Shown: positions 37,968 to 46,373 of the stretch, in pieces
Position numbering within the stretch: position 1 is the stretch's first letter
How the letters are laid out: every line of letters begins with the position of its first letter
Assembly (NCBI GenBank): GCA_945906965.1
Contig: CAMDRP010000012.1
Coordinates: 1-47,759, forward strand
Reading direction: 5' to 3'
From: Opitutus sp. GAS368
GTDB lineage: Bacteria; Verrucomicrobiota; Verrucomicrobiia; Opitutales; Opitutaceae
DNA: 47,759 nt
Made by a program: the position numbers and the translations under genes
The notes under the pieces: model-generated
The model's input: only the letters and a program-made list of their open reading frames with translations
Databases searched by the model: none
What the model was told of the DNA's origin: nothing

Positions 37968-40297
37968 TCGAACGCTTCGCCCACTGGCTCTTTCGCTGGC
38001 GCACTCCGCTCATCATCGGCTTCACGCTGCTCACCGGCTACATGGCTTGGTCCGCCGCCCATCTCCGCGTCGACGCCAGCTTCAACAAATCGCTCCCGCT
38101 CGATCACCCGTACATCCGCACGTTCACCCAATACCAGAACGACTTTGGCGGCGCCAACCGCGTCCTCATCGCGCTCGTCCCGGCCCAGGGCGATATTTTT
38201 AACGCCACCTATTTTGCCACGCTCAAAAGCGTCACCGACGAAGCGTACTACCTGCCGGGCGTCGACCGCGCGCAAGTTCAGTCGCTCTACACGCCCAACG
38301 TCCGCTTTATCGAGGTCGTCGAAGATGGCTTCGCTGGCGGCAACGTCATCCCCGCCGACTTCGCCCCCACCCCCACTGGCTTCGCCAAAGTCCGCGATAA
38401 CATCATCAAATCCGGCAAGCTCGGCCAACTCGTCGCCAACGATTTCACCGGCGCCATCGTCAGCGCGCAGCTCCTCGAGATCGATCCGAGCACAGGGCAA
38501 AAACTCGACTACGCCAAAGTCGCTGCCGCCCTCGAAGCGATTCGCACCCGCGTCACCGCCGATTCCAAAGGCGCCGTCAACGTCCACATCATCGGCTTCG
38601 CCAAAGTCATCGGCGATATCTCCGAAGGCGCGCGCGGCGTAATTTTACTCTTTGGTATTTCCATCTTAGTCACCGGCCTACTCGTGTGGGACTACGCCGG
38701 CCGCTGGAAACTCGCGTTCGCCCCCGTGCTGTGCTCGCTCGTGGCCGTCATCTGGCAACTCGGCGCGCTCACCGCTCTCGGCTACGGGGTCGATCCGTTT
38801 TCGATCCTAGTCCCGTTTTTGGTCTTCGCTATAGGCGTCAGCCACGGCGTCCAAAAAATCTGCACGTTTCGCAACGAGATCTTCGCCGGTCACGATGGAA
38901 AGACCGCCGCCCGCAATGCCTTCATCCAGCTCATCGCTCCCGGCATGGTAGCGCTCATCTGCGATATCATCGGCTTCATCACGATGATGGTCATCAAAAT
39001 CACGACGATCCACGAGCTCGCCATCACCGCCAGCCTCGGCGTGGGCGTCATCATCATCACCAATTTCTTTCTCCTACCGATTCTTCTCTCCTACCTGCAT
39101 CTGCCCGACAGTTACGCGCACTGGGTCAAGGCCCGCCGCCAACGCACGGATGCCCGCTGGGCCCGCCTCGGCCGCGCCCTCAAACCCGGCCCCTCACTCG
39201 CGATCGTATTCGTGTCTTTGGCCCTCGGCGTCTGGGCTTATTTCAAAGCTGAACACGTCCGCATCGGCGACACCAACGCCGGCGTCCCCGAGCTTCGCCA
39301 AAATTCTCGTTACAACACCGACAGCCGTCTCATCACCGAAAAATTTAGCATCGGCGTCGACGTGCTCTCCGTGATCGTCGAGACGATACCCAACGGCTGC
39401 GTCGATCACGACGTCGTCACGCTCATGGATCAATTCGAGGGCCACATCCGCACGATCCCCGGCGTCCAATCCGTCGTCAGCCTGACCACCGCCGCCAAGA
39501 CCATCAACGCCGGCTTCAACGAAGGCTCCCTCAAATGGCGCGTACTCCCGCGCCAACCGCAGGCGCTTGCCCAATCCGTTTCCCCTATCGAAACCGCGAC
39601 CGGCCTGCTCAACGCCGACGCCAGCGTGATGCCGATTTTGATTTTTCTCGCCGACCACAAAGCCGAGACGCTCCGCGCCGTCACCGCCGCCACCGAGGCC
39701 TTCGCGGCCGCCCATCCTTCGCCTAAGGCCAAATTTCTCCTCGCCAGTGGCAACGCCGGTGTGATGGCCGCGACCAACGAAGTCGTCGCTGCCGCGCAAA
39801 CGCCCATCTTACTCTGGGTCTTCGGCGCCGTGATCGCCTTGTGTTTGATCACGTTTCGCTCGTTCGCGGCGACCCTGTGCATCGTCGTGCCACTGGGAAT
39901 CGTGAGTTTTCTCGCCTACGTGGTCATGGTTTACCTCGAGATCGGGTTAAAAACTTCCACGCTGCCCGTCGTCGCCCTCGGCGTCGGAATTGGCGTAGAT
40001 TACGGCATCTATCTTTTCGCCCGGCTCGAAACCGCCATGAAATCGGGCGCTTATTTTGAAGACGCGATGATCATCGCCTACAAAGACACCGGCGCGGCGA
40101 TCGTCTTTACCGGCCTCACGCTTGCGATCGGCGTCAGTCTGTGGATTTTTTCCGATCTCAAATTCCAAGCCGACATGGGTATTTTGCTCACGTTCATGTT
40201 TCTGGTAAACATGTTGGGCGCGATCATCCTGTTACCCGCGATGGCCCGCTGGTTTTGGCGCCAGCATGGCGGCCAAGTAACAGCCACGCCGTCATAA
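37964..40297 (+). CDS. MMPL/RND-superfamily transporter
   Basis: 777-residue inner-membrane transporter with two repeat halves. The first membrane helix (LIIGFTLLTGYMAWSAAHLR) is followed by a periplasmic domain. A helix bundle with GVILLFGISILVTGLLVWDY and VPFLVFAIGVSHGVQKICTF comes next, then a second periplasmic domain and a second bundle with LPVVALGVGIGVDYGIYLFA, TGAAIVFTGLTLAIGVSLWI and TFMFLVNMLGAIILLPAMAR. The GVGIGVDYGIY motif is typical of the MMPL branch that moves lipids and other hydrophobic molecules. There is no adaptor (MFP) protein or TolC gene nearby. The DUF1302 and DUF1329 proteins upstream probably take those roles. It overlaps the propeller gene by four bases. Confidence 0.93.
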   Translation: MIERFAHWLFRWRTPLIIGFTLLTGYMAWSAAHLRVDASFNKSLPLDHPYIRTFTQYQNDFGGANRVLIALVPAQGDIFNATYFATLKSVTDEAYYLPGVDRAQVQSLYTPNVRFIEVVEDGFAGGNVIPADFAPTPTGFAKVRDNIIKSGKLGQLVANDFTGAIVSAQLLEIDPSTGQKLDYAKVAAALEAIRTRVTADSKGAVNVHIIGFAKVIGDISEGARGVILLFGISILVTGLLVWDYAGRWKLAFAPVLCSLVAVIWQLGALTALGYGVDPFSILVPFLVFAIGVSHGVQKICTFRNEIFAGHDGKTAARNAFIQLIAPGMVALICDIIGFITMMVIKITTIHELAITASLGVGVIIITNFFLLPILLSYLHLPDSYAHWVKARRQRTDARWARLGRALKPGPSLAIVFVSLALGVWAYFKAEHVRIGDTNAGVPELRQNSRYNTDSRLITEKFSIGVDVLSVIVETIPNGCVDHDVVTLMDQFEGHIRTIPGVQSVVSLTTAAKTINAGFNEGSLKWRVLPRQPQALAQSVSPIETATGLLNADASVMPILIFLADHKAETLRAVTAATEAFAAAHPSPKAKFLLASGNAGVMAATNEVVAAAQTPILLWVFGAVIALCLITFRSFAATLCIVVPLGIVSFLAYVVMVYLEIGLKTSTLPVVALGVGIGVDYGIYLFARLETAMKSGAYFEDAMIIAYKDTGAAIVFTGLTLAIGVSLWIFSDLKFQADMGILLTFMFLVNMLGAIILLPAMARWFWRQHGGQVTATPS

Positions 40298-40358
40298 GAT
40301 TAGATCGATTATTTTTCGCGCTAGTCAAAACCCGCCGCTTCGGGCAATCCTCAACGCC

Positions 40359-41513
40359 ATGTCCGGCGCCCCCGAATCTTCGCCTAGTACTTCGCTTCTG
40401 ACCGCCAGCCAACGCCGCGCGGTCGGATTCGCCCTCACCCTCGCGGCCGTTTGCGGCGCCCTCGCGCTCCTGATTGCCGGCGGCCTCGCCCTTGGGCGCA
40501 TGATCAGTTTTTTTTCTAGCGTGCTCTGGCCTTTAGCCGTCGCAGGCGTGCTCGCCCTGATGTTGCGACCCATCGTCGATCTACTCGGCGCGCGCCTGCG
40601 TTTACGCCGCATCACGGCCGTTGTGGTCATTTACGGGACCGCATTGTTGATGTGCAGCGGCACGTTATTGCTGCTCCTGCCACCTTTGGTCGACCAAGTG
40701 CTCGATTTCATCGGCTACGTACCCACGCTGGGCGAACAAGCCAGTCTCTACATCGAGTCGCATTATCCCGACTGGATCACCTTTGCCCAACGTCAGCTCG
40801 CCAACCCTGTCGTCCGCCAACTCAGTGAAGGTCTCGGCGCGGAAGCGCAGAATCTATTCAAGCAAACGCTGCCCTCTTTGCGTGCCGCTGGGGGCAGTCT
40901 GCTCGGCCTCGGCGCGTTCGCGACCCACCTGGCGATCATTCCCGTTTATCTCTTTTTCTTTCTACTCTCGGTCGGCGGTGACCCAACTAAAAACCTGCCC
41001 GAGCACCTCTCATTTTTAAAACCCACCGTGCGTGACGACCTGATTTTTCTCGTGCGCGAATTCATCGGGATCATCGCATCTTTTTTCCGAGGCCAAATCC
41101 TCATTGGTCTGATCATGGGGGCATTGCTGGCGCTGGGGTTCAGCCTCATCGGATTAAAGTTTGGCCTCTTCATCGGACTCTGCGTCGGCGTGCTCAACAT
41201 CGTCCCCTACCTCGGCAGCATCATCGGCCTCGCACTCACCTTGCCGCTCGCCTTCCTCCAAAACGATGGCGGCTGGAAACTCGTCGGACTTGTGCTCGGC
41301 GTAAAGATGATCGTGCAGCTTTTCGAGGGCTGGGTACTCACGCCCAAAATCATGGGCGCCCGCACCGGCCTGCATCCGGTCACGATCATTGTCGCAATTT
41401 TCTTCTGGGGCACCGCCTTCGACGGCGTGCTGGGTATGTTGCTCGCAATCCCACTTACCGCGTTCTTCGTCACCGCGTGGCGGTTGGTTAAACATAAATA
41501 TTTCGCCGCCTGA
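40359..41513 (+). CDS. AI-2E family permease
   Basis: 384-residue membrane protein of the AI-2E (PF01594) family. Two N-terminal helix pairs (ALLIAGGLALGRMISFF, VLWPLAVAGVLALMLRPIVD) precede a soluble-looking stretch with YVPTLGEQASLYIESHYPDW. The characteristic C-terminal membrane block follows: FFRGQILIGLIMGALLALGF, LKFGLFIGLCVGVLNIVPYL, GSIIGLALTLPLAFL, and WVLTPKIMGARTGLHPVTII with GMLLAIPLTAFF. Despite the name, members include Na+/H+ antiporters and undefined exporters, so the substrate here is open. It starts 61 bases after the RND gene and could be co-transcribed. Confidence 0.92.
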   Translation: MSGAPESSPSTSLLTASQRRAVGFALTLAAVCGALALLIAGGLALGRMISFFSSVLWPLAVAGVLALMLRPIVDLLGARLRLRRITAVVVIYGTALLMCSGTLLLLLPPLVDQVLDFIGYVPTLGEQASLYIESHYPDWITFAQRQLANPVVRQLSEGLGAEAQNLFKQTLPSLRAAGGSLLGLGAFATHLAIIPVYLFFFLLSVGGDPTKNLPEHLSFLKPTVRDDLIFLVREFIGIIASFFRGQILIGLIMGALLALGFSLIGLKFGLFIGLCVGVLNIVPYLGSIIGLALTLPLAFLQNDGGWKLVGLVLGVKMIVQLFEGWVLTPKIMGARTGLHPVTIIVAIFFWGTAFDGVLGMLLAIPLTAFFVTAWRLVKHKYFAA

Positions 41514-41521
41514 TTACTTCT

Positions 41522-41788
41522 GTGGCTCGCACTCCTTCGCCTCCTTCGAACTGCGCCCAGTGTGGCGCCGAGATTCCCCAACGAGCTCACTCTTGTCCCG
41601 GGTGCGGCGCCGACGAGCGCACCGGCTGGCGCGACCCCTCGATCTACGACGGTCTCGACTTACCCGATGCCGACTCAGAGCGCCCAGCGTCCTCTTACAA
41701 AAATTCCGGCGGCCTAGCTTGGTATTGGATCCTCACCGGAGTAGCAGTGTTATTGATTATCCTACTTTCAGCTCTCGGCCTGCGCTGA
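41522..41788 (+). CDS. Small zinc-ribbon membrane protein
   Basis: 88 residues, starting at GTG 41522 only eight bases after the AI-2E gene. Residues 11-30 contain two CxxC knuckles (CAQCGAEIPQRAHSCPGCGA), a zinc ribbon of the type found at the start of many uncharacterised membrane proteins. An acidic linker follows, then one C-terminal membrane helix (WYWILTGVAVLLIILLSALG). No ribosome-binding site decides the start, but the zinc ribbon must be included. Function unknown; probably a membrane-tethered regulatory or assembly microprotein. Confidence 0.75.
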   Translation: MARTPSPPSNCAQCGAEIPQRAHSCPGCGADERTGWRDPSIYDGLDLPDADSERPASSYKNSGGLAWYWILTGVAVLLIILLSALGLR

Positions 41789-41880
41789 TCACCTAGCTGG
41801 GTATTGAAACCGAGGCAGATTAATTACCTCACTAGCGCCTTTCGTCTTTCGTTTCACGGGCCTCGCCCTTTGCGTGGGAC

Positions 41881-42864
41881 ATGGCTTGGGAGATTCAATT
41901 TAAACACGGTATTCATCTGCCCCAAATCGGCTGGTCCCTCGACGCGACCCGTCGCGTCGAGCGCGCCTTCGTTTCCCACGCGCACTCCGATCACATGGCC
42001 CGCCACGCCGAGGTAATTTGTACCCATGCGACCGCCCGGCTGATGCGCGCCCGCCTCCCGAGCAAAAAACGCCTAGAGCACATTTTGCCCTTCGGCCAAA
42101 CCGAGCAACTCACCCCCGAGTGCACTGTCACACTCCATCCCGCCGGCCATATTTTTGGTTCTGCTCAGATCCTCCTCGATCACACCACGCACGGATCGCT
42201 GCTTTACACCGGCGATTTCAAACTCCTCCCGAGCCACGCCGCCGAGCCCTGCGCCACCCCGCGCGCCGATACGCTCATCATGGAGACCACCTTCGGGCTC
42301 CCACGCTACGTCTTCCCCCCCAGCGCTGAAATCATCGCCAACCTAGTAGCCTTTTGCCGTAGAACCCTCGCGGCCGGCGCCACGCCCGTATTGCTCTGTT
42401 ATAGTCTCGGTAAGAGCCAAGAAGTCCTGCGCGCCCTCGCCGACTCTAAACTACCGATCATGCTTCAATCCGAGACCCACCGCCTCACTCGCATTTGTGC
42501 CCAATTCGGGCTCGATTTTCCGCCGCATAGCGAATTCGACGCGGCGACCCACGCCGGCCACGTCGTCATCTGCCCGCCGCACGGGCCCGGCCTCCTCAAA
42601 CGTATCGCCGCTCCGCGCACCGCCTCGATTACCGGTTGGGCCCTCGATTCACGCCCCTTCCACGGCCAGCAACACGCCGCCGCTTTTCCACTCTCCGACC
42701 ACGCCGATTACCCGTCGCTGCTCCGCTACGTCGAACTCGTCCAACCCAAACGTGTCTACACCCTCCACGGCTTCGCCAAACCCTTTGCCGCCACCCTGCG
42801 CGCCCTCGGCATCGCCGCCCAGCCCATCGGCACCGATTTCCAAACCGAACTCCCGCTCGCCTAA
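41881..42864 (+). CDS. Metallo-beta-lactamase/beta-CASP nuclease-like protein
   Basis: 327 residues of the MBL-fold RNase/exonuclease type. The metal-binding motif HAHSDH is at 33-38, a further ligand His at 90 (HPAGHIFGSAQI), Asp at 112 (YTGDFKLLPS), and a late HADY-type histidine in FPLSDHADYPSLLRYVELVQ. The TLIMETTFGLPRYVFP segment and the VYTLHGFAKPFAATLRALG end match the bacterial 'ligase-associated DNA exonuclease / mRNA 3'-end processing factor' group. No ligase or Lhr helicase gene is adjacent here, so a DNA-repair role is only an inference from the family. Length is normal. Confidence 0.85.
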   Translation: MAWEIQFKHGIHLPQIGWSLDATRRVERAFVSHAHSDHMARHAEVICTHATARLMRARLPSKKRLEHILPFGQTEQLTPECTVTLHPAGHIFGSAQILLDHTTHGSLLYTGDFKLLPSHAAEPCATPRADTLIMETTFGLPRYVFPPSAEIIANLVAFCRRTLAAGATPVLLCYSLGKSQEVLRALADSKLPIMLQSETHRLTRICAQFGLDFPPHSEFDAATHAGHVVICPPHGPGLLKRIAAPRTASITGWALDSRPFHGQQHAAAFPLSDHADYPSLLRYVELVQPKRVYTLHGFAKPFAATLRALGIAAQPIGTDFQTELPLA

Positions 42865-42903
42865 CCAATCAGTTTAACCCATCTCGCATCGCTCGACGTC
42901 CCC

Positions 42904-43173
42904 ATGAAAATCCAAGCCGTGCGTTACGAATCCATCACCACTCCGATTGCCACGTTCAACACCCTCCTGCTGGAGCCTCGCATGGAAAAAAATCTGCCTA
43001 AAGGCATGTTAAAACAGGGCACCGCCGTCCGCGTCTGGATCGCGCAAAACGACCCGCCGCGCCTGCCGGTCCGCTTTGAAGTCGAATTCCAATTCGGTTC
43101 GGGTGTCGCCACGCTCATTTCCGACCAACCGCCTAGCGCCCCAACCACCGATGCGCCGCATCCTCATTTTTAG
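42904..43173 (+). CDS. Short protein resembling the C-terminal part of DUF3108
   Basis: 89 residues. FNTLLLEPRMEKNLPKGMLK followed by TAVRVWIAQNDPPRLPVRFE and FGSGVATLISD resembles the last third of DUF3108 proteins (the 'vWlsdD-rr-Pv ... fG-v-aeL' end). Whole DUF3108 proteins are secreted and about 230 residues long. Here no signal peptide and no N-terminal two-thirds are present, and only 39 bases separate it from the nuclease gene. It is therefore either a truncated remnant or a stand-alone mini-domain. The C-terminal tail overlaps the next gene by 23 bases, so the frame may have been extended after truncation. Confidence 0.55.
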   Translation: MKIQAVRYESITTPIATFNTLLLEPRMEKNLPKGMLKQGTAVRVWIAQNDPPRLPVRFEVEFQFGSGVATLISDQPPSAPTTDAPHPHF

Positions 43174-44035
43174 AGGCGGCGCGCTCGGTGATTTCATCGT
43201 CACCCTCCCCGCGCTCGCAGCGCTCCGCCACGAAGCCCCCGCCGCCCGCATCGAGCTCGCCGGCAACGCCTCCGCCGCCAGCCTCGCGGTCACCCGTGGC
43301 CTCCTCAACGCCGTCCATTCCCAACACGAAGCCCGCTGGGCCGCGCTCTACGCACGCGCCCCGCTCGCCGCTGATTTTGCCTCCTGGCTCGCGAGCTTCG
43401 ATGTCATCCTTAATTTCTGGCCCGACCCCGCCGCCGACCTCGCCCACCACTTTCCGCTTCATCCCGCGCAGACATTTCTCACTGCCTCCGCCCATCCCAC
43501 CTGCGCGCCCGCCGCCGCCCACTACTGCGCGCCACTGCGCGCGCTCGGCATCGCCACTGCCGCCCTTTTTCACCCTCTGGCCCAGCGAATCGCGCCACCT
43601 CCAACCCGGCGCATCGCGATCCATCCCGGCAGCGGCTCACCGCAAAAAAATTGGCCGCTTGAGCGCTGGCTCGAACTCGTCACTTGGCTCCGCTCCACCC
43701 ACCAGGCCGAACTTCTGATCATCACCGGCGAGGCGGAAAGCTCCGCCACGCGTCTCGCCTTCGCCCCACTCGGCGCCGCCGCGCACCAGCTCCCGCTTGA
43801 AACCCTTATCCGCGAATTCTCCACCTGTCGGCTTTTTCTCGGCAACGACTCGGGCATCAGCCATCTCGGCGCCGCGTGCTCCGTGCCGAGTCTGCTTTTT
43901 TTTGGCCCCACCGATCCTGCCATCTGGGCTCCGCCCACACCGCACGTGCACTGGCTACAGTCCAGCTCGAGCGTCGCCAGCATCTCCTTGGCAAGCGCGC
44001 AAACGGCCATCCGCTCCCTTCTCGGAGCCTCATAG
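43151..44035 (+). CDS. Glycosyltransferase family 9 (heptosyltransferase-like)
   Basis: 294 residues of the GT9/GT-B type that adds heptose or a related sugar to lipopolysaccharide core from the cytoplasmic face. I chose the ATG at 43151 because MRRILIFRGGALGDFIVTLP is the standard N-terminal nucleotide-sugar motif. An in-frame start at 43076 would add 25 unrelated residues. The C-terminal half has the donor-binding block IHPGSGSPQKNWPLERWLEL and the closing GNDSGISHLGAACSVPSLLF with FGPTDPAIW. It is at the short end of the family's length range. The exact sugar and acceptor cannot be told from sequence. Confidence 0.88.
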   Translation: MRRILIFRGGALGDFIVTLPALAALRHEAPAARIELAGNASAASLAVTRGLLNAVHSQHEARWAALYARAPLAADFASWLASFDVILNFWPDPAADLAHHFPLHPAQTFLTASAHPTCAPAAAHYCAPLRALGIATAALFHPLAQRIAPPPTRRIAIHPGSGSPQKNWPLERWLELVTWLRSTHQAELLIITGEAESSATRLAFAPLGAAAHQLPLETLIREFSTCRLFLGNDSGISHLGAACSVPSLLFFGPTDPAIWAPPTPHVHWLQSSSSVASISLASAQTAIRSLLGAS

Positions 44036-44117
44036 CCAAGGCAGGCGGGACCGCGAGCGGCCCATGGCGCTTCGCCGCGAAAGCGCGGTTTAACTTTGAT
44101 TATCTGCGGCGCGGCCT

Positions 44118-45542
44118 TTGATTGCGCGCCTTTCCACGTTGAACGCCACCATCGCGAACACCTCCGCTACGCAAAAAAAGCACGATCTCGCTCGCAGCTT
44201 CCGCTTGTGCACGGTCGACGGCATTGTCGCCATGCCTATCGTGACGATGTCACTGCCGGTTAATGTGTTCATCACTGCGCTGGTCACTAAAGCCTTCGTC
44301 TTACCCAAACCCGCGATTGGACTACTCACAGCGATGCCCTTCATCGCTAATTTTTTCCAGATTTTTGCGGCACCGTTTATTGCGCGTTGGCGCCCACCGA
44401 AGACGGTCACCGTGACTGCGGCGTGCATCCATCTCGCACTTTGGGTTATGCTCGGAGTAGGTTTGCCGTGGATACCGCGCGCCGAACCTGCCATCGCTGC
44501 TCGCTGGCTCATCCTCTGGTTTTTCATCTCCAGTTGCTTCGCGGCCGTGGCCGGCGTGTCGTGGAATTCTTGGGTGCAGGAATGGGTCCCTGCTCGGCTG
44601 CGCGGAAAATATTTCTCCCGCCGCAACGCTTACCTCCAGTTCTCCACGCTGGCCTTTTTATTTTTCGCGGGCTGGACGCTCGCACACTGGGACTACGCCA
44701 TTGCCGCTTTTCAGGCCGTAATCGGAGTTTCGTGTTTCGTGCGCATTTACTCGATTTATTGGCAGTGGATCGCGCCGACGCGCAGCCTGCCACGGGCGAT
44801 CGCGCCCGTGCTTTCCACACGCGAACAATTCCAGGTACTCCAACGCAGCCGTTCGTTTCTGCTCTTCATCGTGTTCGGTTCCGTGTGGTCGTTCGCGGCG
44901 AATTGTTTCGGTCCGTTTTATCACGTGTTCATGTTTGAGCAGCTCAACTTTTCGGCGTTCGACGTCGGCATTTTATCCACGCTCACCGCACTGGGCGGTG
45001 CGCTCGCGCTCCCGGCGTGGGGGCGCCTGCTCGATCGTTTCGGCAACAAGCCCGTCATGACGTTCGCGCTCATCACTTGGCAGCTTCAAAACTTCCTCTG
45101 GTGTTTCATCACGCCCGCCAACCGTGAATTACTTTACGGCATGTGGGTCTTTGGTGGGCTCACCAGCGCGTGTTTCATTTTAGGGCAATTTACCCTCCTG
45201 CTGCGCTTGCTCCCCGTCGAAGCCAAGAACCTCGCCATCGGCTTTAATCTCGCGGTCACCTCGCTCGTCGCCGCCGTCGCACCGATCATCGGCGGTGGCG
45301 TCTTACAATGGGCGCTTGCGCGCTGGAGCGACGATCTCGCGGTTTACCACGTTTGCTTTTTACTCCAACCGCTCCTCTCCCTCGTCGCCGCGGGTATATT
45401 GCTGCGCGTGCACGAGCCCGCGGCAGGTTCGCTCACGATGGTTTTTGGCGCCATGCGCAACATCCGCACCCTCGGCGGCGTGCTCGGCTTGGATTTCTTG
45501 ATCAATTACGTCTTTTACCGCGCCCCCAGCAAACGCCGCTAG
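44118..45542 (+). CDS. Major facilitator superfamily permease
   Basis: Up to 474 residues. About twelve hydrophobic segments are seen, including VAMPIVTMSLPVNVFITALV, GLLTAMPFIANFFQIFAAPF, LILWFFISSCFAAVAGVSWN, LGILTALGG-type helices after residue 280, and LAIGFNLAVTSLVAAVAPII. The cytoplasmic loop motif WVQEWVPARLRGKYFSRRNA resembles the 'vP...RG-f-g-R' loop of MFS proteins that lack a named substrate. The start is uncertain: TTG 44118, TTG 44139 or ATG 44232 are all in frame, and the last would cut into the first membrane helix region. No substrate can be inferred from neighbours. Confidence 0.85.
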   Translation: MIARLSTLNATIANTSATQKKHDLARSFRLCTVDGIVAMPIVTMSLPVNVFITALVTKAFVLPKPAIGLLTAMPFIANFFQIFAAPFIARWRPPKTVTVTAACIHLALWVMLGVGLPWIPRAEPAIAARWLILWFFISSCFAAVAGVSWNSWVQEWVPARLRGKYFSRRNAYLQFSTLAFLFFAGWTLAHWDYAIAAFQAVIGVSCFVRIYSIYWQWIAPTRSLPRAIAPVLSTREQFQVLQRSRSFLLFIVFGSVWSFAANCFGPFYHVFMFEQLNFSAFDVGILSTLTALGGALALPAWGRLLDRFGNKPVMTFALITWQLQNFLWCFITPANRELLYGMWVFGGLTSACFILGQFTLLLRLLPVEAKNLAIGFNLAVTSLVAAVAPIIGGGVLQWALARWSDDLAVYHVCFLLQPLLSLVAAGILLRVHEPAAGSLTMVFGAMRNIRTLGGVLGLDFLINYVFYRAPSKRR

Positions 45543-45681
45543 TCGCCCGCCCGAAGCGCAGTCCCAAGCTAGTCGCTGCAATGAGCAAGGAGCCCGAACC
45601 CCAACATCAAACTCTATCCGAGGTAGCGGAAGAACGGCTGGCGCGCGCCTAAGACTGTTAAAGGGACAGAAAAATGCGGCC

Positions 45682-45698
45682 TGTAACGAAGTATTGAA
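45682..45698 (+). repeat. Left copy of a 17-bp direct repeat
   Basis: TGTAACGAAGTATTGAA. It matches TGTAAGGAAGTATTGAA at 46695-46711 with one mismatch. The two copies flank the Doc toxin module and the decayed-looking stretch next to it. Confidence 0.45.
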
Positions 45699-45711
45699 GC
45701 AAGCGGGAAGT

Positions 45712-46146
45712 TCACGGACTGCTCCTCTTTCCTAGTGGATTACGTTTTCTCAGCGCCGATCCCCGCGGTTTGCTATTAGCGGCCAACCATGCGGCATACC
45801 CAGCTTCATCCAAGTCATGTGCCGCTAGGGCCAGAGTTTGTATGGTGGCATCGACCTCTGCAGCCGCAAAAGTATATCCATTAAGTTCAAGAAAAAGGAC
45901 TGCGGTCGTAAAACCGATCCGTTTGTTGCCGTCCACAAAAGGGTGATCACGTATTAGCCCGAACGCATAAGCGGCGGCCAATTCGGGGATGCCGGGAGAG
46001 CCATAGGTCCATCGATGCAAGGGGCGGGAAAGGGCGGATTCTAACATGCCGGCATCCCGAATGGCAGCACCACCGCCAAACTCGGACAATAGACGGTCAT
46101 GGAGGGCGCGAACCACCTCCGGCAAGATCCAGACCGGATCGTTCAT
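45712..46146 (-). CDS. doc: Doc-type toxin (Fic fold)
   Basis: 144 residues of the death-on-curing family. The active-site motif HPFVDGNKRIGFTTA has its core HPFVDGNKR at 68-76, the Doc variant of the Fic motif in which the usual GNGR is GNKR. Doc enzymes of this type phosphorylate EF-Tu rather than AMPylating targets. The N-terminus (WILPEVVRALHDRLLSEFGG) and GMLESALSRPLHRWTYG are also standard. The C-terminal 20 residues are unusually basic (KPRGSALRKRNPLGKRSS). It overlaps its antitoxin gene by four bases. Confidence 0.93.
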   Translation of the reverse strand: MNDPVWILPEVVRALHDRLLSEFGGGAAIRDAGMLESALSRPLHRWTYGSPGIPELAAAYAFGLIRDHPFVDGNKRIGFTTAVLFLELNGYTFAAAEVDATIQTLALAAHDLDEAGYAAWLAANSKPRGSALRKRNPLGKRSSP

Positions 46147-46373
46147 TTCGCCAGTTCCCGAAGCGTGTTGCGGTACCGGTGAATCACATCCTCGGCCGCT
46201 TTCATTTGCCGCGCGAAGTCGGCCTGATTATGCGCAATCCGAAAGCTACCATCAGGTGCATCGGTCAGTACGAGAGTACCGCCCTCTGCGGAATTTAGCC
46301 GCGCCAAGGCTTCTTTGGGCAATACGATGCCGACGGAATTTCCAATTTTGCGTAATTTAAGTTCGAGGACCAT
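46143..46373 (-). CDS. AbrB/MazE-type antitoxin
   Basis: 76 residues. The N-terminal swapped-hairpin DNA-binding domain is plain (LKLRKIGNSVGIVLPKEALA, residues 5-24). The C-terminal half (FARQMKAAEDVIHRYRNTLR) is a helix that would wrap and neutralise the toxin. It is the first gene of the pair, with a four-base overlap (ATGA type) into doc. Such proteins normally repress their own promoter. Confidence 0.93.
   Translation of the reverse strand: MVLELKLRKIGNSVGIVLPKEALARLNSAEGGTLVLTDAPDGSFRIAHNQADFARQMKAAEDVIHRYRNTLRELAK

Noticed and set aside
37685-38587. 300-codon antisense frame across the propeller and RND genes
   Set aside because: It spans two real genes and their overlap, with shadow-type composition and no recognisable domain.
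44043-44095. GC-rich hairpin (GCGCTT ... AAGCGC) between the GT9 and MFS genes
   Set aside because: The stem is short and there is no T-run; not a convincing terminator.
45581-45652. Possible 23-codon gene (MSKEPEPQHQ...)
   Set aside because: Too short, with no ribosome-binding site or family resemblance; likely chance.
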